This document shows positions 22,931 to 34,311 of a DNA stretch of 64,000 nucleotides, piece by piece. Origin of the DNA: Zopfochytrium polystomum (taxonomy: Eukaryota; Chytridiomycota; Chytridiomycetes; Chytridiales; Chytridiaceae). Position numbers and translations under genes: made by a program. Location of the stretch: positions 372,001 through 436,000 of the forward strand of contig JAIVFJ010000024.1 of assembly GCA_025765615.1 (NCBI GenBank), written 5' to 3'. Within the stretch, counting starts at the first letter, position 1, and each line of letters begins with the position of its first letter. Below the pieces are notes generated by a model that did not search any database, was not told where the DNA came from, and saw only the letters and a program-made list of their open reading frames with translations.

Positions 22931-23095
22931 ATCCCAATAATAAAGATGTGTTAGCTGCAAATACACTTTGATATCGCCTTGGAAAATTAATGAAATAATA
23001 GGGTCCTGATCCTCGCAGTTTTGTGGCAGGTACGCTTCTTTTGCGAAAAATCCCTGGACTTTATAAGCGTGACCTTGCCGTAGTCTCACAATGAG
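22931..23095 (-). repeat. Family B repeat fragment (diverged)
   Basis: The terminus tagtctcaca (23086-23095) and about 160 bp inward match the first part of the B repeat at 9342 with many substitutions, for example the ccaataataaag and ctttgat..cgccttgga blocks. It may be the 5' LTR remnant of the adjoining copia fragment. Confidence 0.6.
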
Positions 23096-23560
23096 TTATT
23101 CAAGTTCATGAGCAGTTTTCAGCAGCGGAGGATCGAAGGTTGGACGGCATTATCTAGCGGGACAAAAAAGTTTAATTCAGCACCCCTTTGGGTGCTGGGT
23201 TGCAAGTATCCTCGCGGCGAGGTGGTGTAGCCTCCCATATCTTATTCATGAGCGATGCCGGTCCTTGCCAGTGGCTCTCCATTGCAGCCATATCCCTAAA
23301 ACTTTGGGGAGCACCTCTAATTTCCGCTGTTGAGAGTTTTGACATTGCCTAATGCTACGATACAAATCTCCTCCGAATCTCCCGCTCCCTCCAAAAGGAC
23401 AAGCTTATCTGACAGGTTTATATAAATAAAGTTGCTTCCGTCCAGTCGCCCCAAACGGTCCCTCAACGATTCGACGTGTTCGATGAAGTAGAGGAAAGTG
23501 GGTTTTAATTACTCTCCGCGCAATGGATTTCATGAGTTTCAACTTTCCACTCTCTTGTCA
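23096..23560. other. Intergenic 3' of MOB4
   Basis: No feature recognised beyond AT-rich sequence. It would contain the 3' UTR of the minus-strand MOB4 gene. Confidence 0.45.
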
Positions 23561-24536
23561 TCATGCTGGGATCGATATAAGCTTGTCAGGTATCAACTAT
23601 CATCATGTTAGAATTGGTGGTGGTGTTGCAAAGCATGGATACGCTAATGCAGACCTTAAAATGATGTGTAGTGAAGAGAATAAAACGACCATACAGTCGA
23701 GACTCGTTCTACATAACATCGATTAGAATTGAATATTTAAGGACAAAATTCAAAATAATTCAGAGTACTTCAAATTCGTCAAACTTATCGCGATGATGAA
23801 ACCAAGCGTGAGCAAAAATCCGGTACAATCTTCGCGCAATGCTTTGGAAGTGCTTCATGGATGAATCAAGTATTGAAATTCGGCTCGGGAAATACTTGCT
23901 GCTGTTCAAAAGGGCGGTTGCTCCATCGAGAGTGTGAACGATGTAATCAATCGCCGGGCACTGCAAACAGTTGTAGATTTCAGCCGAATGCGACGACGCG
24001 ATATACCTACGGTTTGGGGGGAGGGGTGTGCGGCACATAGGTATTGCCATTCACCCGCACGCATTTCGGGGCATGAGGACGGTGTGCACTCAGGAGCCAT
24101 AATCACGACCAAATAGTTTAAATCAAGGCATATTGCTCTGTGCGGGCGTAGGTTTAAACTCAGGTACGAAAGGTGCCTCTATCACCTCAATTGCTCGTAC
24201 TGCCAAATGGCTGGATCTTGGTCAGGTGGTAGCGCGATCACTTCGTTCAGATCTATCGGGTTTCGCCTTAATTGGTTCTGTATGTGCATCTGCACAGCAA
24301 ACGTGGATTCAATGCGGTCCAACGGCTCGAGATCCCAACCGTACATTGCCTTTCGGACACACTCGGGTAAGCTTAAGAGGTAATCTTCAAGTGCTGCTCG
24401 CCTCGACAGGTGTTCCTGCCAAATTCCGCCTCTTACGATGGCCAATGTCAGTGGGGAATTCTAGTTGCGATGTCGAATCGTTTAGGGTAGGTCTACTTGA
24501 TAGGGTGTCGCCCAGCGTTGGCTCGGGCGCCGCCAT
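23561..24536 (-). CDS. MOB4: Mob4/phocein-like MOB protein
   Basis: Minus-strand gene recovered by splicing. Exon ending at 24186 carries QMHIQNQL and [11 protein letters not shown]. Then 24137-24011 ([33 protein letters not shown]), 23960-23769 ([39 protein letters not shown]), 23708-23655 ([12 protein letters not shown]) and a terminal micro-exon 23581-23561 (LISIPA). Phases match at every join, and Cys and His residues of the Mob zinc site are visible. Mob4 is a core subunit of the STRIPAK phosphatase-kinase complex. The 5' end is uncertain: an ATG at 24536 ([11 protein letters not shown]) is the best candidate, but its join to the exon around 24340-24186 is not resolved. Introns are about 46-73 bp. 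Divergent from the myosin gene. Confidence 0.85.
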
Positions 24537-24879
24537 TTCACAAAAATTCTTTGCCCCTTAAATCTTTTTTTTTTTTTCTATCGACGATCTCCAAGACATC
24601 CTTCCACGTCCACCTCAGCCATCTTCCACTTCACTTCCTTACTGGAAGTAGCTGCTGCTCACCGTTCTCGTCCTTTAACTCGGTGCAATTTGCTCTTCGG
24701 TCGGGGTTCCGTCTAGGTTTGCATTCCCATCGACAACCTTTTAGTGACAACCAGATGCTGCCTTGCAACACATCGATCACAGCCTCCGCCCTCCACCGCC
24801 AGCCGTTGTCTTAATCGCCATAACCGATCTCATGCTTTTCAAATCGCAGATACTGTAAATCGTTGCCGTTCCTGTCGTT
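24537..24879. promoter_or_regulatory. Divergent MOB4/myosin V intergenic region
   Basis: 343 bp between the candidate MOB4 start and the myosin ATG. It contains a T tract at 24567-24580. No clear TATA box; both promoters must lie here. Confidence 0.4.
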
Positions 24880-27800
24880 ATGGCGACCGAAAACCCTCTT
24901 GAAGTGTACGCCAAAGTGGGTGATAAAGCAGCGATCTCCATACTTTTTGGCATTGACTTTTGGTGTTAACGACCCAATGATATCGCAGGGGTGCAAGGCG
25001 TGGTTCGCCGACGAGCAGGAAGGTTGGATTCAGGGAACTTTGAAGGATAAATCCGTTACTGCTGCCTCCGTCAAGCTAACCTTCACCATCGACTCCCGTG
25101 GGAAGGTACGCTGAACTCACCCCACTTTTTCCCGATCTGACGTCACTACAACGTTCTGCAGGATGTTGTCTTCGAGTCGCCGATGGCGAAACTGGTTGCC
25201 TCGAAGTTCGCCGACCTGCCCCCTCTCAAGAACCCGCCTATGCTGGAAGGCATCGATGATTTGTCGAACCTATCTTATCTTCACGAGTAAGAGGAGTTGA
25301 AATCACAGATCATCTATGTGATCATTGACTTTTTGTTCAGACCCGCCGTTCTCCACAACGTTCGTCTGAGATATCTGCAAGAGCAGATCTACACATATTC
25401 CGGCATCGTGCTGATCGCCATGAACCCGTTTCAAAGGCTGGCGCTCTACTCTCCAGACATTATGAGGTTAGAACATCCATTGAGGTGGTGACTCTTAACT
25501 CTCTTTCAGGGAATACTCTGGAAAGCGCCGTGGTGAGCTAGAACCGCACTTGGTAAGTTAGCCATCCGTCAATAAATTGAACTTTCATTCGCCAATGCGT
25601 TCGTTAGTTCGCAGTAGCAGAAGAGGCCTACCGCACGATGATCAAAGAGAAGAAGAACCAGTCGATTATCGTGTCCGGCGAAAGTGGAGCGGGTAAAACC
25701 CAAAGTGCCAAGTACATAATGCGTTACTTCGCCATTGTTGATGACTTGGAGAAGAAAACCACATCGTCGGGACCTTCGGGAGGCGGGGGAGGGACCACCG
25801 AAATCGAAGAGGCTGTCCTTTCAACAAATCCAATCATGGAGGTATGCACTGAACATTGTACTCAACGCGTGGTTAAATTTATGCTCTCTCCCCCGCGATC
25901 TTTTAGTCCTTCGGCAACTCTAAAACAACCCGAAACGACAACAGCTCTAGGTTTGGAAAGTACATCGAAATTTTGTTTTCAAAGCCGACCGGGCCAAACA
26001 AGAGCGTACGAATCACTGGCGCGACCATTCGAACGTACTTGCTGGAACGGTCCCGACTGATAATGCAACCCGCTACAGGTCTTTTTCCTCTTCCTTCCTG
26101 CCGACACCCCGTATTAACGTGGTTCCTGCAGAGCGCAATTATCACATTTTCTACCAACTCTGCGCTGCAGTTCCTGCAGCCGAGCGGAAGGAATGGGGTC
26201 TTGGACGCTGGAACGACTACTACTATCTGAACCAGGGAGGCACCGGCACCATACCCGGTGTTGATGATGCAGCAGAGTTTGCCATAACTCAGCAGGCACT
26301 ATCCACTATTGGTATTTCCGTTGCTACACAATGGTGAGCCCCTGGAATATCTTTCGATCTAATCGAGGCTGCAGGGATATTTTTAAAATTTGTGCTGCAC
26401 TCCTGCACATCGGAAACATTAAGGTTTCTGCTGTCCGTGACGAGGCTCAAATTAATGATGACGACCCTTCGCTCGTAATGGCTGCCAAGCTTCTTGGTCT
26501 GAGCAAAAGTGACTTCAAGAAGTGGATTGTGAAGAAACAAATCATTACTCGTTCCGAGAAAATCGTTACTGCGCTCAACCAATACCAAGCAACGGTTGGC
26601 AGGGATTCAGTAGCGAAATTCATCTACAGCATGCTTTTTGACTGGCTTGTCAAAATCGTCAACAAAAATCTTTCACGCGAGGATCCTTCAGTGTCGAGCA
26701 CTTTCATTGGTGTTCTTGATATTTACGGCTTTGAGCATTTCAAGAAGAACTCATTCGAACAGTTCTGCATCGTGAGCTCCGTTTGCCTCCTTAAAGCTGC
26801 GAATTAACAATCCACGACTAGAACTACGCGAATGAGAAACTTCAGCAAGAATTCAATCAGCACGTGTTCAAGCTAGAGCAGGAAGAGTACATAAACGAGA
26901 AGATTAATTGGTCGTTTATCGATTTCAACGATAACCAGCCCTGTATTGATATGATTGAAAACAAACTGGGTATCCTAGATCTTCTTGATGAAGAGTCACG
27001 TCTTCCCTCTGGCTCTGATGCTTCGCTTATCACGAAGCTCTACCAGCGGTTTGCAACTCCTGCCAGTAAATTTTTCGAGAAACCACGGTTTGGTCAGAAG
27101 GCCTTTACAATCAAGCACTATGCTACTGACGTCACATATGATATCGATGGCTTCATCGAGAAAAACAAGGACACCGTTTCGGATGAACAATTGGCGGTTC
27201 TAAATGCAGGTGACTTCGCTTTCTTGAAAGAAGTTATCTTGATAGAGGAAGATACGACTATTGTTGAGGTAACATCACATAAAGAGTAAAAACCATTCTA
27301 ACGGGCAAAAGGCGAAAACGAGCAGTGGACGAGGAGCGGGAGCCCAGTCAAAAAAACCCACACTTGGAACTATCTTCAAAGCGTCGTTGGTGAAATTGAT
27401 GGCCACTTTGCGGACAACGGAAGTTCACTACATCAGATGCATCAAGCCGAACCAAGCGAAGGTTGCTTTTGGGTTTGAGCCACAAATGGTCCTGTCGCAG
27501 TTGCGTGCCTGCGGCGTGTTGGAGACGATCCGTATATCGTGTGCTGGCTATCCATCCCGTTGGACTTACCAAGAGTTTGCGGACCGGTACTACCTGATGG
27601 TTCCGTCAAAGCTCTGGGTGAGCGACCCGAAGGTCCTCACGAACACAATCGTCAAGGCTGCTATCAACAAAGAAGACTCATACCAAATGGGTCTCACGAA
27701 GATATTCTTCCGTGCCGGTCAGCTTGCGTTCCTAGAAAAATTACGGTCCGAGCGGCTGCGCGACTGCGTCGTCCTGATTCAAAAGAACATTCGTCGTCTC

Positions 27801-30286
27801 ATTTACCAGCGTCGTTACAAGCGCATGCGTCGTGCGGCGATCGTCATTCAAACAGGTCAGTGCAGCCGTACTTCTTCGTATGTTATCTCACTGCCCTCGC
27901 AGCATGGAGAGGGTACCGTGCTCGTCTGTTGTATCGCGCCGAACGTGAAAAGATCGCTGCAACCACCATTCAGAAGTTCGTTCGCAGGTGGCTTGCCCTT
28001 CGCCGGTTCAAACAGATTCGCGCGGCGGTTGTTAAAATTCAGTCAACCTTCCGTATGCATCGCTCCATGCAGCAACTTGACTCTCTCCGAAAGAACCGGG
28101 CAGCACTCCGCATTCAGAAGGCCTACCGTGGCTACGTTGCTCGGAAATGGTACAAGAAATCGCGTAAGCAGATTGTTCTGCTGCAGTCATGTGTCCGGAG
28201 GAGGAGAGCGATGAAAGAACTTAAGGCTTTGAAAGTCGAGGCTAAGTCAGTCGGCAAGCTGAAGGAGCTGAACTACAAATTAGAGAACAAGGTGGTCGAG
28301 CTCTCCCAGGCTGTGAAGGCGCGAGACCTAGAAATCAAGCAAATGTCTGACAAAATAGCGAGCCTTGAGGGGAGCGTTGGAAACTGGAAAGAGAAGTTTT
28401 CTCGAGCGGAAACGTCTTCCAAGGTCGTCAAGGAGCAGTTGAACGAAGGCTCGTCCGAGATGAAGGCCGACCTGAAGGCAGCCCAAGAAGCAAGGGATAG
28501 TCTCGCAAAAGATAACGATAGACTTACTGCGATTCTTGCGAAGAAAGACCTGGAACTGGAGAACCTCCAGACTGAGCTAGCCAAAGCCCGTGAGGAGGTG
28601 AAGAAGGTTCGCGATGAAATGAAGAACATGCCAAAGGTGGAAGATACTGCCGTGACCTCGTCTCTTCGCAAAGAGGTGGCCTCCCTTCGAGACCAGATGA
28701 GTCGTCTCATCGCAGGCAAGTGGACTCGTGATCGAGTGGCGGATTCGCTTCTACAAGCTGCGGAGGGACAAGGAGGCTACGCTTTCTCAAGCGAACGACC
28801 CTCTGTTGTTAATGGAATGTCTCCGATGGGGAGCTCATCATCTATCGCCCTGCATAGTCATATGGACCAGATGGAGGCAGAGGCGGCAATTGCGGCCCGA
28901 CCCCGCCCGCAGAGTGTAAACGACATTGCCGTCCCTCCCCTTGAGATGGCGCGTCCAACCCGAAAGGCTACACTTTCCCAGCGGTCGTCCTCTTCCATGA
29001 TTGATTTGATGGCGTATGGAGGTGACGAAAGGACTATTGAGAATGAGCGATCGGTTCGCACTTTGGAAGACAAGGCGTTGGAAGACGAGATAATTGACTC
29101 TCTCATCACGAACCTCCGTATTCCGTTGCCAAGTACTCAAACAGTGGCAACTCGTCGGGAAATATTCTTCCCTGCACATCTCATCGGCACCTGCATGATC
29201 CAGCTTCTTCAGCACGACCTAGCCATTCGGATGCAAACCCTAATGTCGAACGTTATGAAGGCGATTCAAACTCTAACGATGAAGTTTGAAGATGATTACG
29301 TTTCTGCCTTCTGGCTGTCGAACTGTTTTGAACTCCTTTCCGTTGTAAAATCCACTCAAGATAAGGATGCCCGGGAGCAAAAGTCTCGCCGTCTTCAGTC
29401 GGGAAGGCGTGGATCGGACGCTTCGGAGTCGGAACGTGCCCTTGACAAAGTTCGAAATGATCTTGACTACATCTTGATTGAAATTTACCACGGCTGGATT
29501 AAAGAGCTTAAGAAGCGCTTGACGAACATGATCGTACCCGCCGTCATCGAAAACCAGTCGCTTCCTGGTTATATTTGCAAGCAATCTGGTGGTATTTGGA
29601 GTAAATGGGGCAAGACTTCGTCTGCGTCTACATTTACAATCGAGCAACTTTTAAATTTCTTGAGCAAACTGTCGAAAACGATGCGTTGTTATTACATGGA
29701 AGAGTCGATGACGCGGCAAATCCTCACGGAGCTGCTTCGCGTTATCGGCGTGTCCGCGTTCAACCATCTTCTAATGCGGAAAAACTTCTGCACTTGGAAG
29801 CGTGGGGTCCAGATTCAGTACAATGTCTCCAGGTTGGAAGAGTGGTGCACAAGTCACAATATCGCCGAAGCCACACTTCACCTTCAGCAGTTGCTACAAG
29901 CTGCCAAGCTGTTGACCTTGAACAAAACATCCCCACAAGATATCGAAACGATTTTCGACGTGTAAGTATCTCTGTGGAGCTGGAGTATTTGGTGCGCGGA
30001 GAAAGTCTAACCCCTTCACAGTTGCTTCCTTCTCAACCCGACGCAAATCAAAAAGTTGCTATCGCTGTACTATGCAGCAGATTTCGATTCGCCACTGTCT
30101 CCCGAATTGCTGAAAATTGTTGCTTCACGAGCTATCTTGAACGAGAAGTCAGATGTGCTTCTCCTTGATTTGGACCAGAGCCCAGACTTCGCCAAGCCGA
30201 ACATCCGACCTGTAGAGCAAGTAGAGAAATTTATTCCAGCATGGATTAGTCTTCCGCACATCGCGGCAATCGTGTCGGCCACGTAA
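24880..30286 (+). CDS. MYO2: Class V myosin heavy chain
   Basis: Thirteen exons: 24880-24915, 24989-25105, 25162-25286, 25341-25466, 25510-25552, 25608-25841, 25907-26078, 26132-26333, 26375-26771, 26822-27268, 27312-27855, 27903-29961, 30022-30286, summing to 1,588 aa, close to yeast Myo2p. Order: SH3-like N-terminus ([13 protein letters not shown]), motor with P-loop [12 protein letters not shown], switch I region [10 protein letters not shown], switch II LDIYGFE, and actin-contact [10 protein letters not shown]. Then six IQ motifs (about residues 760-900; e.g. [14 protein letters not shown]), a coiled coil, and a C-terminal dilute/DIL cargo domain (about 1220-1560). It moves secretory vesicles and organelles along actin with calmodulin-type light chains. 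The 36-bp first exon ends VYAK and joins GCKAW. Gene symbol follows the yeast paralogue name; MYO4-type assignment is equally possible. Confidence 0.96.
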
Positions 30287-31327
30287 ATGACACGAACTGC
30301 CTGCTGAACTCTGTTGGGGTGTCTCTTTTTCGCATGAAAATCGCTAGTCTTGGTGGTGTATAGAATGTTAAGGGAGCAAGGGCAGGGTGTTGGCGCGGTT
30401 TCTGGTTGCTTGCAGTCGTTCCATCCAGTCGCATTCTTTCGTGGCCTCACCTTTGCTGTTCTTTGATTATCCAATGTGTTTCGTGGGAGTGCAGCGTTGT
30501 GACTGGGCTCTCCCGTTCGCCAGTCCGTTCGCCAATTTCTTTTTGTCGCAGCTCATTTGTTTCTATCCTCAGCTGTCCTCAGTGTCAACGTGGGAGTGAT
30601 TCCGATTCTGGACAATCTCCTTCAATCAAAATTTGATGCTGTGCATCTCAACCATCCGTCACAAGGACGTGTGAAACGCTGTTGAGGCCAGCGAAACCCC
30701 CAGACAGACTCCTCCATCCATACGATTATGCGTACGCAGATATTAATAATTGACCAGAAAGCTTATCAAATTTCATTGTTTGCTATTTCTTGCCAATCCC
30801 CACGAAGTGTTATTCCAAGCCGGTATCCTGAAGTTCCATGATTGTTGCAGAAGGAGATTGGGCGATCCAAACAATCTCGATCCATTGGCGAAATTTTGCG
30901 TGTCCATAACGGAAAAATGTCGACCCTTATCCCAATTCCCAATTTTCCAAATTTCCACCAACAGGGGTGAAACCCATCCTGCTTGACCAAAAAAAAAAAA
31001 AAAAAAAAAAACTTAAATTTCCTCGACCAAGGCCACTCAAGCCGCCAAATCGCAACCAATGTGAAGGTTGGAGCTTGTACTATTGACTGCATTCGCACAG
31101 CGGAATGTCCAGACATCGAAAACATCCCCCCTGGCTGCCCACAGAAGCTCACGTCTCCACAAAAACATTGTTGTATAGTAGATTGCATCAGGATGGGCCA
31201 AAACCACAGTGCAGCTGGCCCAAAGTTATGAACAGGATACTGGCGAGACTGTCTCACCTGAGAAAGTCAGGCACTCGCTCAGAGAGGCTGGTCTCAAAGG
31301 GTTACAAAAAAAAAAAGGTGCCGGCTA
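30287..31327. other. Myosin 3' flank with A-tract
   Basis: No gene recognised. An uninterrupted A tract of about 23 bases at 30988-31010 may be the tail of a retroposed sequence. A shorter A tract lies at 31306-31316. Confidence 0.45.
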
Positions 31328-31391
31328 AGGGCAGGCAAGGGACTTCAGGCACAGGTTCTCACAGTCAACAAGATGGGGGGCAGCTGCTTAA

Positions 31392-33957
31392 CCCTTTAAC
31401 GGTCATCGTACCGCCAGCGGCACGATGACTGACTTTTCCGCCATTACAATTAGAAGAACTTCACCAAAACGAAACGAATCCTCGTGAAACTTTAATATGT
31501 TGTAGTCCTACCAATTCTGCAAATGCGGTCTAAATTAGCTTCCTCGTTTTGTTAGTGAAAAAAAATTTCGTCAAACTAACGAAACAGTGTGCCATATACG
31601 GCACAGTGCCACCGATCACAACCTGCCTGCTCACCACGTCCGTGTGCCACAAAAAGAGTGATCCAACAACATCGCCGTGATTCCCAATCGCGATTTTTAG
31701 CATAGAGGTAGATCCAGCATGCGCGCATCTGTGGACACCTCATTTGTTTGAATCCGTTTGCTGATCAGCTAACGCCAATCTGCCGTGGAACAAAACTTCG
31801 GAAAAAGATGACCGATGAAAACACACCCCCAGCTACACCAAAACTGCCAAAAAAGCCCGGGAGAAACACAAAGGCATATTGGGAGATCCATTAAATCAAC
31901 TCTGGACACTCCAAGAAATCGCTGGCTGGTCTACTTTGAAAGAATTGAAATCTCAGGCTGGTGATATCTGTTCTTATCCAAAAACTCACAACTTACAAAA
32001 TCTATGTGATCGTGCAGCCCAAAGTGGCTCTCTTATGCGCTGTCAAGCAGGAACAGATATTTATAACATACGCAGAGAGCCCACACAAACCTTTGGTGCT
32101 GGACATGGAAGTTTGGAGCCCTCTACACTGGCTGGTGCTCATAGAAATTTGGATGCTTCTGGATCTGCTGCAAGTGCTGAAAACAGAACTTTGCTGTGTG
32201 GACAAGTGGTTGCTTTTCCATTGGAATCTGCTGTTGGGGGGGTGATGGGTTCTGCTGGAAGTGGACAGATTTCTTGAGCATTGATTCATCTGGCAAATTC
32301 TGGGGCACAAATTGGCTCCACTGGTGCTTCTTGCTCTGGAAGTGCTCTCTTGGCTGATGAGAGCTCTGATGGACCTTGTCCTCTTGAGATGATTGATGAC
32401 ATTGTGATTGTCAATGCTGAGCAGTTTGAAAGAGACATAGGTGTGCTCCTTGCAGAGGGTGAGCAGTGTACAACCAACCCAGGTGAGTTGGTTGAATCGG
32501 TGACAAAAGCACGGACATTGCATCCATGCCGTCATCCACATGAGACTGGAACACTGTCAAAAACTGTTTGGATCTCAGCCAAACTAGCTGCACAGTTTAC
32601 TCCAAAGGATGCATTTGATCTTGTTTGGAACGAAGAAGTTCAGAATTTGATTGTGCTTCAGACAATCATGAACTGCATCACCCAAAGAATGGAACGTCTG
32701 AAGAGAAAGAGATGGAGCTGGCTCAATTGGATTGTGCTCAACTGTCTGCAGAAGAACTCAATCGTGAGACTGATGTAGAAGCAGGCTCTGAAGCTGCTGA
32801 AGGTGGTGATGGAGCATGTGCTGTGAATGCTCAAGTAGCTACTGGTGGTACTGGTGCACTGGCCCCTTGTACCACACAGGCTCAAGCAGGCAAAATCACA
32901 TTCCAGTTCAAATTTTATGCATTTACATTGGAGGATGCACCTCCTGGACCATTGTTGGAGCGTGTTTGATGCCAAGGTTGCCCTGCAAATCCAGGACAAA
33001 AGACTTCGACTATCTGTGCACAATGCTGCATTGGAATTTTTGTTGGAAGTGTTTCTCTGATCATATTTTTGCCAGCAGACCGTTTGATATGATCAAAAGG
33101 AAGGCGTTTGACAATGCTGAGGGGCAAGCTGTCAAAAAAGGAAAGCAAAGGGTATCTTTGTAGTGGATTTTGCATCCATCATGGATACCATCTATGACCC
33201 CCTAAAATCATTTAATTCTTTCAAAATTTTTTGTGGCCAGATTTATCAATAAAAAATTCAAACAAAAAGTAAGATTTTGAAGCTTAGTCATTTCGCTATG
33301 TGCTATGTAAGTTTGGTCTCATTTGGAGAATGCTGGGATTGCTAAAACGACAGTAAGTGGCTCCGTGACCATTCAAAAGTGCCCCCTACTTAATGGACCA
33401 AATCTTCATCAAAATTCAATTGAAGGAGCAAACAGCCAGCATCATCAGAGAGCCCTTATCCAAAACAGTCTTTGTTACTAAGTAAGTAGTTGTGTATCTT
33501 TGTTTTTGCAAGTGTGGTGCAAGTTGCAAAACATCCAAATGTGTCACATTTCGAAATTCAGTTATCACTGGCCTTTTTTCTTTGTTTTTCCAACTTTTGC
33601 TCAACAGAATCATCATAGAAAAAAAAAATTGGAGCCATAGTCACTTAAGCCATTTTATTTCATGTCCATTTTCGGAGTAGTACGCAAATTTTGAAAGACT
33701 TTGGTGCAGTTTTTACATCAGTCCACTAATAGGGGAAAAGGAGTGCCGCCATTGGCACAGCTGCAGTCTTGTTGCAATTACTATTTGTCTAGATTGGGTA
33801 AAACAAGGTGCAAAGGTACGAACAGAAAGCCCTTTCAATTCTGAACGTGCTGGTTCTAGTTTCATCACGAAAGTCTCATCGGTGCAGAAGTTAGGTATGG
33901 GACAACTTTGAGGGTCATTGTGCCGCATGTGGCACGGTGGCACCGACCCTTAAAGGG
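31392..33957. mobile_element. piggyBac-like DNA transposon at a TTAA site
   Basis: 2,566 bp flanked by TTAA (31388-31391 and 33958-33961). Inverted termini are CCCTTTAACGGTC and CCCTTTAAGGGTC, with related subterminal GC-rich blocks (gccagcggcacgatga versus catgcggcacaatga). The paralogue at about 37772 shows the uninterrupted ctgcTTAAatagg site, which proves precise insertion. TTAA duplication and CCCTTT termini are hallmarks of piggyBac. No piggyBac transposase motifs were seen inside. Confidence 0.83.
31808..33055 (+). pseudogene. Broken ORFs inside the piggyBac-like element
   Basis: ATG at 31808 opens a short frame with an AT-hook-like KKPGR. A different frame then carries LNQLWTLQEIAGWSTLKEL from about 31882, and further frames run at 32281-32778 and 32625-32969. 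Together they suggest one gene broken by several frameshifts. No transposase DDD/DDE signature or other family is recognised, so function is unknown. Confidence 0.35.
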
Positions 33958-34085
33958 TTAAATAGGAAAGGGTTGGAATCGGCAGGGTGAAGGAAGAAGG
34001 AAGGGAAAAGAGGGGAAAACATATACAAAAGGACAAAACAATAAATAAAACAGCAAAGAAGAGAGAGGAGGAGTGAGTCACGAAC

Positions 34086-34268
34086 TGCCCCCAAACCTGC
34101 CCCCAAACCTGCCCCTAAACCTGCTGCCAAACCTGCCCCAAAACTGCCTCAAAAACCAGGAACGCTGCCTCAACTTGACCAATATTCTTGTTCATTCTTT
34201 TGTGAAAGCCCCTTTGCTATTGATATCACTCTTATTTCTTCAAAAAAAAAAAAAAAAAAAAAAAAAAA
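34086..34268 (+). repeat. 12-bp tandem repeat followed by a 27-A tract
   Basis: About five copies of a CTGCCCCCAAAC-like unit (34086-34145) precede about 95 bp of unique sequence and an A tract of 27 bases (34242-34268), directly upstream of the LINE ORF. It could be the 5' region of the LINE or a short retroposed RNA with its tail. Confidence 0.6.
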
Positions 34269-34311
34269 CAGAGACATTATTAGCAGGACTTCCTGCACCC
34301 CTTAGTCAACT

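Larger units (their letters stand above)
31328..34083 (+). repeat. Family C repeat fragment split by a piggyBac-like element
   Basis: 31328-31391 plus 33958-34083 match, with few differences, the continuous stretch of about 185 bp around 37724-37905 inside the family C element. The split is exactly at TTAA, so this is a C fragment later hit by the 31392-33957 insertion. Confidence 0.8.
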
